Shown here piece after piece: positions 4,747 to 6,113 of a stretch of 6,113 bases of DNA; position 1 is the stretch's first letter, and each line of letters starts with the position of its first letter. Origin of the DNA: Leptofilum sp050292445 (GTDB lineage: Bacteria > Chloroflexota > Anaerolineae > Promineifilales > Promineifilaceae). The position numbers and the translations under genes were made by a program. The DNA is taken from the NCBI GenBank assembly GCA_050292445.1, contig JBNKLQ010000328.1, positions 1-6,113 on the forward strand. Direction: 5' to 3'. The notes under the pieces were generated by a model that was not told where the DNA came from, did no database searches, and saw only the letters and a list, made by a program, of their open reading frames with translations.

Positions 4747-6113
4747 ATGGCCAACGAGACCAAACCAACCACCTTCATCATTTTTGGCGCGTCGGGGGAT
4801 TTGACCCGGCGCAAACTGATTCCAGCCCTGTTTAACTCTTACTGCAAAAAGCGGCTGCCGGAGCAGTTCAACATCATCGGCTTTGCCCGACGGCCGTGGG
4901 ATGATGCCCAGTTTCGCCAGATTTTGCAGGAAGGGATACAGGAACTGGCCCCGGCAACATACAATGCCGAGAAATGGGGACCCTTTGCCAAATACATTAG
5001 CTACGCTCAAGGAGACTTGATCACCGCAGAAGATTACAATTCCTTGCAAATACATCTAAAGGAAATTGAGGCAGGTCCAGGCAACCGGCTGTATTACATG
5101 GCCACCTCCCCTAACTTCTTTGTGCCCATTGTGGAAAACTTAGGCGCGGCTGACATGGTGCAGCAAAAAGATGGCTGGCGGCGTTTGGTGGTCGAAAAAC
5201 CGTTTGGCCACGATTTGGCCTCGGCTCAGGCGCTTAACAGCGCACTCCAGGCCGTTTTTGCCGAAGACCAAATTTACCGGATCGATCATTATTTGGGCAA
5301 GGAAACGGCGCAAAATATTTTGTACTTCCGCTTTGCCAACACCATTTTTGAACCGGTTTGGAATCGCAATTACGTAGACAATGTGCAGATTTCGGTGACA
5401 GAAAGTGTGGACGTAGGGCGACGGGCTGGCTACTATGACCAGGCAGGCGTGGTGCGCGATATGTTCCAGAACCATCTGATGCAGCTGCTGTCACTGATGG
5501 CCATGGAGCCGCCTGCTTCATTTGAGGCCAATGCGGTACGGAATGAGAAAGCAAAATTGTTTCACGCGATACGGCCGTTACAGCTCGATCAAACCGTGCG
5601 GGGCCAATACGAAGGCTACCTGCAAGCCGAAGGCGTCGCTGAAGGCTCGCAAACACCGACCTACGCCGCCATGACGTTGTTCATCGACAACTGGCGCTGG
5701 CAAGGTGTGCCCTTCTACCTGCGCTCCGGCAAGGCACTCAAGGGCAAAAACACCGAAATCATCGTGGAGTTTAAGCTGCCGCCCCATCTCATGTTTGACG
5801 ACATCCAGGATGAGGATTTTTCGGCCAACATCCTCTCCATGTGCATTCAGCCCGACGAAGGTATTCATCTGAAGCTGGAAGCCAAAATCCCCGATTCGCA
5901 TAAAACCCAGCCAGTGGATATGGAGTTTCATTATCGCTCGTCGTTTAAGGGGAACAGCTTGCCCGATGCCTACGAGCGGCTGCTGCTGGATGCCGTGCGC
6001 GGCGATGCCTCGCTCTTTACCAGGGCCGACAGCATCGAAGCGGCCTGGGCGTTGATGGACCCGGTGATCAACTGCTGGGAAGAGGATAAAAATGCCCCGC
6101 CGATGGTCACCTA
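4747..6113 (+). CDS. zwf: Glucose-6-phosphate 1-dehydrogenase, N-terminal 455 residues, C-terminus off the right edge
   Basis: This is the first enzyme of the oxidative pentose phosphate pathway. It oxidises glucose 6-phosphate to 6-phosphogluconolactone in the cytoplasm and reduces NADP+ (or NAD+). The Rossmann motif FGASGDLTRRKLIPAL starts at residue 13. VEKPFG follows at 149-154 with Lys151. The family signature RIDHYLGKE is at 178-186, with His181 and Lys185 expected to bind substrate phosphate. RDMFQNHLMQLL contains His243, the expected general base; the spacing matches His178/His240 of the Leuconostoc enzyme with an offset of three. RSGKALKGK at 326-334 lies in the C-terminal substrate/cofactor domain. 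The frame is open to the edge, ending PPMVT plus TA, probably the usual Tyr. Typical length is about 485-510 residues, so some 30-55 are missing. It lies 76 bases after tal-pgi on the same strand, most likely co-transcribed; no promoter of its own is evident in the gap. Confidence 0.96.
   Translation, partial: MANETKPTTFIIFGASGDLTRRKLIPALFNSYCKKRLPEQFNIIGFARRPWDDAQFRQILQEGIQELAPATYNAEKWGPFAKYISYAQGDLITAEDYNSLQIHLKEIEAGPGNRLYYMATSPNFFVPIVENLGAADMVQQKDGWRRLVVEKPFGHDLASAQALNSALQAVFAEDQIYRIDHYLGKETAQNILYFRFANTIFEPVWNRNYVDNVQISVTESVDVGRRAGYYDQAGVVRDMFQNHLMQLLSLMAMEPPASFEANAVRNEKAKLFHAIRPLQLDQTVRGQYEGYLQAEGVAEGSQTPTYAAMTLFIDNWRWQGVPFYLRSGKALKGKNTEIIVEFKLPPHLMFDDIQDEDFSANILSMCIQPDEGIHLKLEAKIPDSHKTQPVDMEFHYRSSFKGNSLPDAYERLLLDAVRGDASLFTRADSIEAAWALMDPVINCWEEDKNAPPMVT

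Noticed and set aside
5140..5931. Minus-strand open frames over zwf (5140-5475, 5234-5656, 5578-5931)
   Set aside because: They are antisense to strongly conserved zwf motifs, have no recognisable domains, and overlap each other in different frames.
1..6113. Search for cyanobacterial HIP1 (GCGATCGC), tRNA genes, CRISPR repeats and insertion-sequence ends
   Set aside because: By eye I found no GCGATCGC copy, no tRNA-like cloverleaf, no regularly spaced repeats and no transposase-like frame.

Overview
This window is ordinary bacterial chromosome of medium-to-high GC, densely coding. It holds three genes of central carbohydrate metabolism and no mobile element, RNA gene or CRISPR array that I can see. 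A fused transaldolase/glucose-6-phosphate isomerase next to zwf, together with a large MGH1-type glucosidase-like enzyme, fits lineages such as Chloroflexota or Cyanobacteria. I lean towards a Chloroflexota (Anaerolineae-like) genome, but this is inference from gene style and not a proven placement. The cyanobacterial HIP1 octamer GCGATCGC was not seen.

Layout. Positions 1-1705 (minus strand) encode the N-terminal 568 residues of a glycoside hydrolase of the MGH1/GH63-like glucosidase group; its C-terminus lies beyond the left edge. Positions 1706-1970 are a divergent intergenic region with a good ribosome-binding site for each gene, a candidate extended -10 promoter in each direction, a short inverted repeat and a leader hairpin. 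Positions 1971-4670 (plus strand) encode an 899-residue bifunctional transaldolase/phosphoglucose isomerase. A 76-base gap (4671-4746) is filled mostly by a 55-base imperfect palindrome. Positions 4747-6113 (plus strand) encode the first 455 residues of glucose-6-phosphate dehydrogenase (zwf), cut by the right edge.

How they work together. Transaldolase makes fructose 6-phosphate, the fused isomerase converts it to glucose 6-phosphate, and Zwf oxidises that to 6-phosphogluconolactone with production of reduced nicotinamide cofactor. The plus-strand pair therefore encodes consecutive steps of a cyclic oxidative pentose phosphate pathway. The divergent glycosidase could release sugar from a glucoside or reserve carbohydrate, but its substrate is unknown.

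The most unusual signal is not a gene. The palindromic octamer ACGGCCGT occurs 14 times in about 6.1 kb, on the order of a hundred times the chance expectation. It occurs in all three genes, in all three codon phases and in the intergenic region, so it looks like a DNA-level iterated palindrome comparable in kind to HIP1. A second point of interest is a run of ten A at the junction between the transaldolase and isomerase domains, where slippage either way would give a transaldolase-only product.
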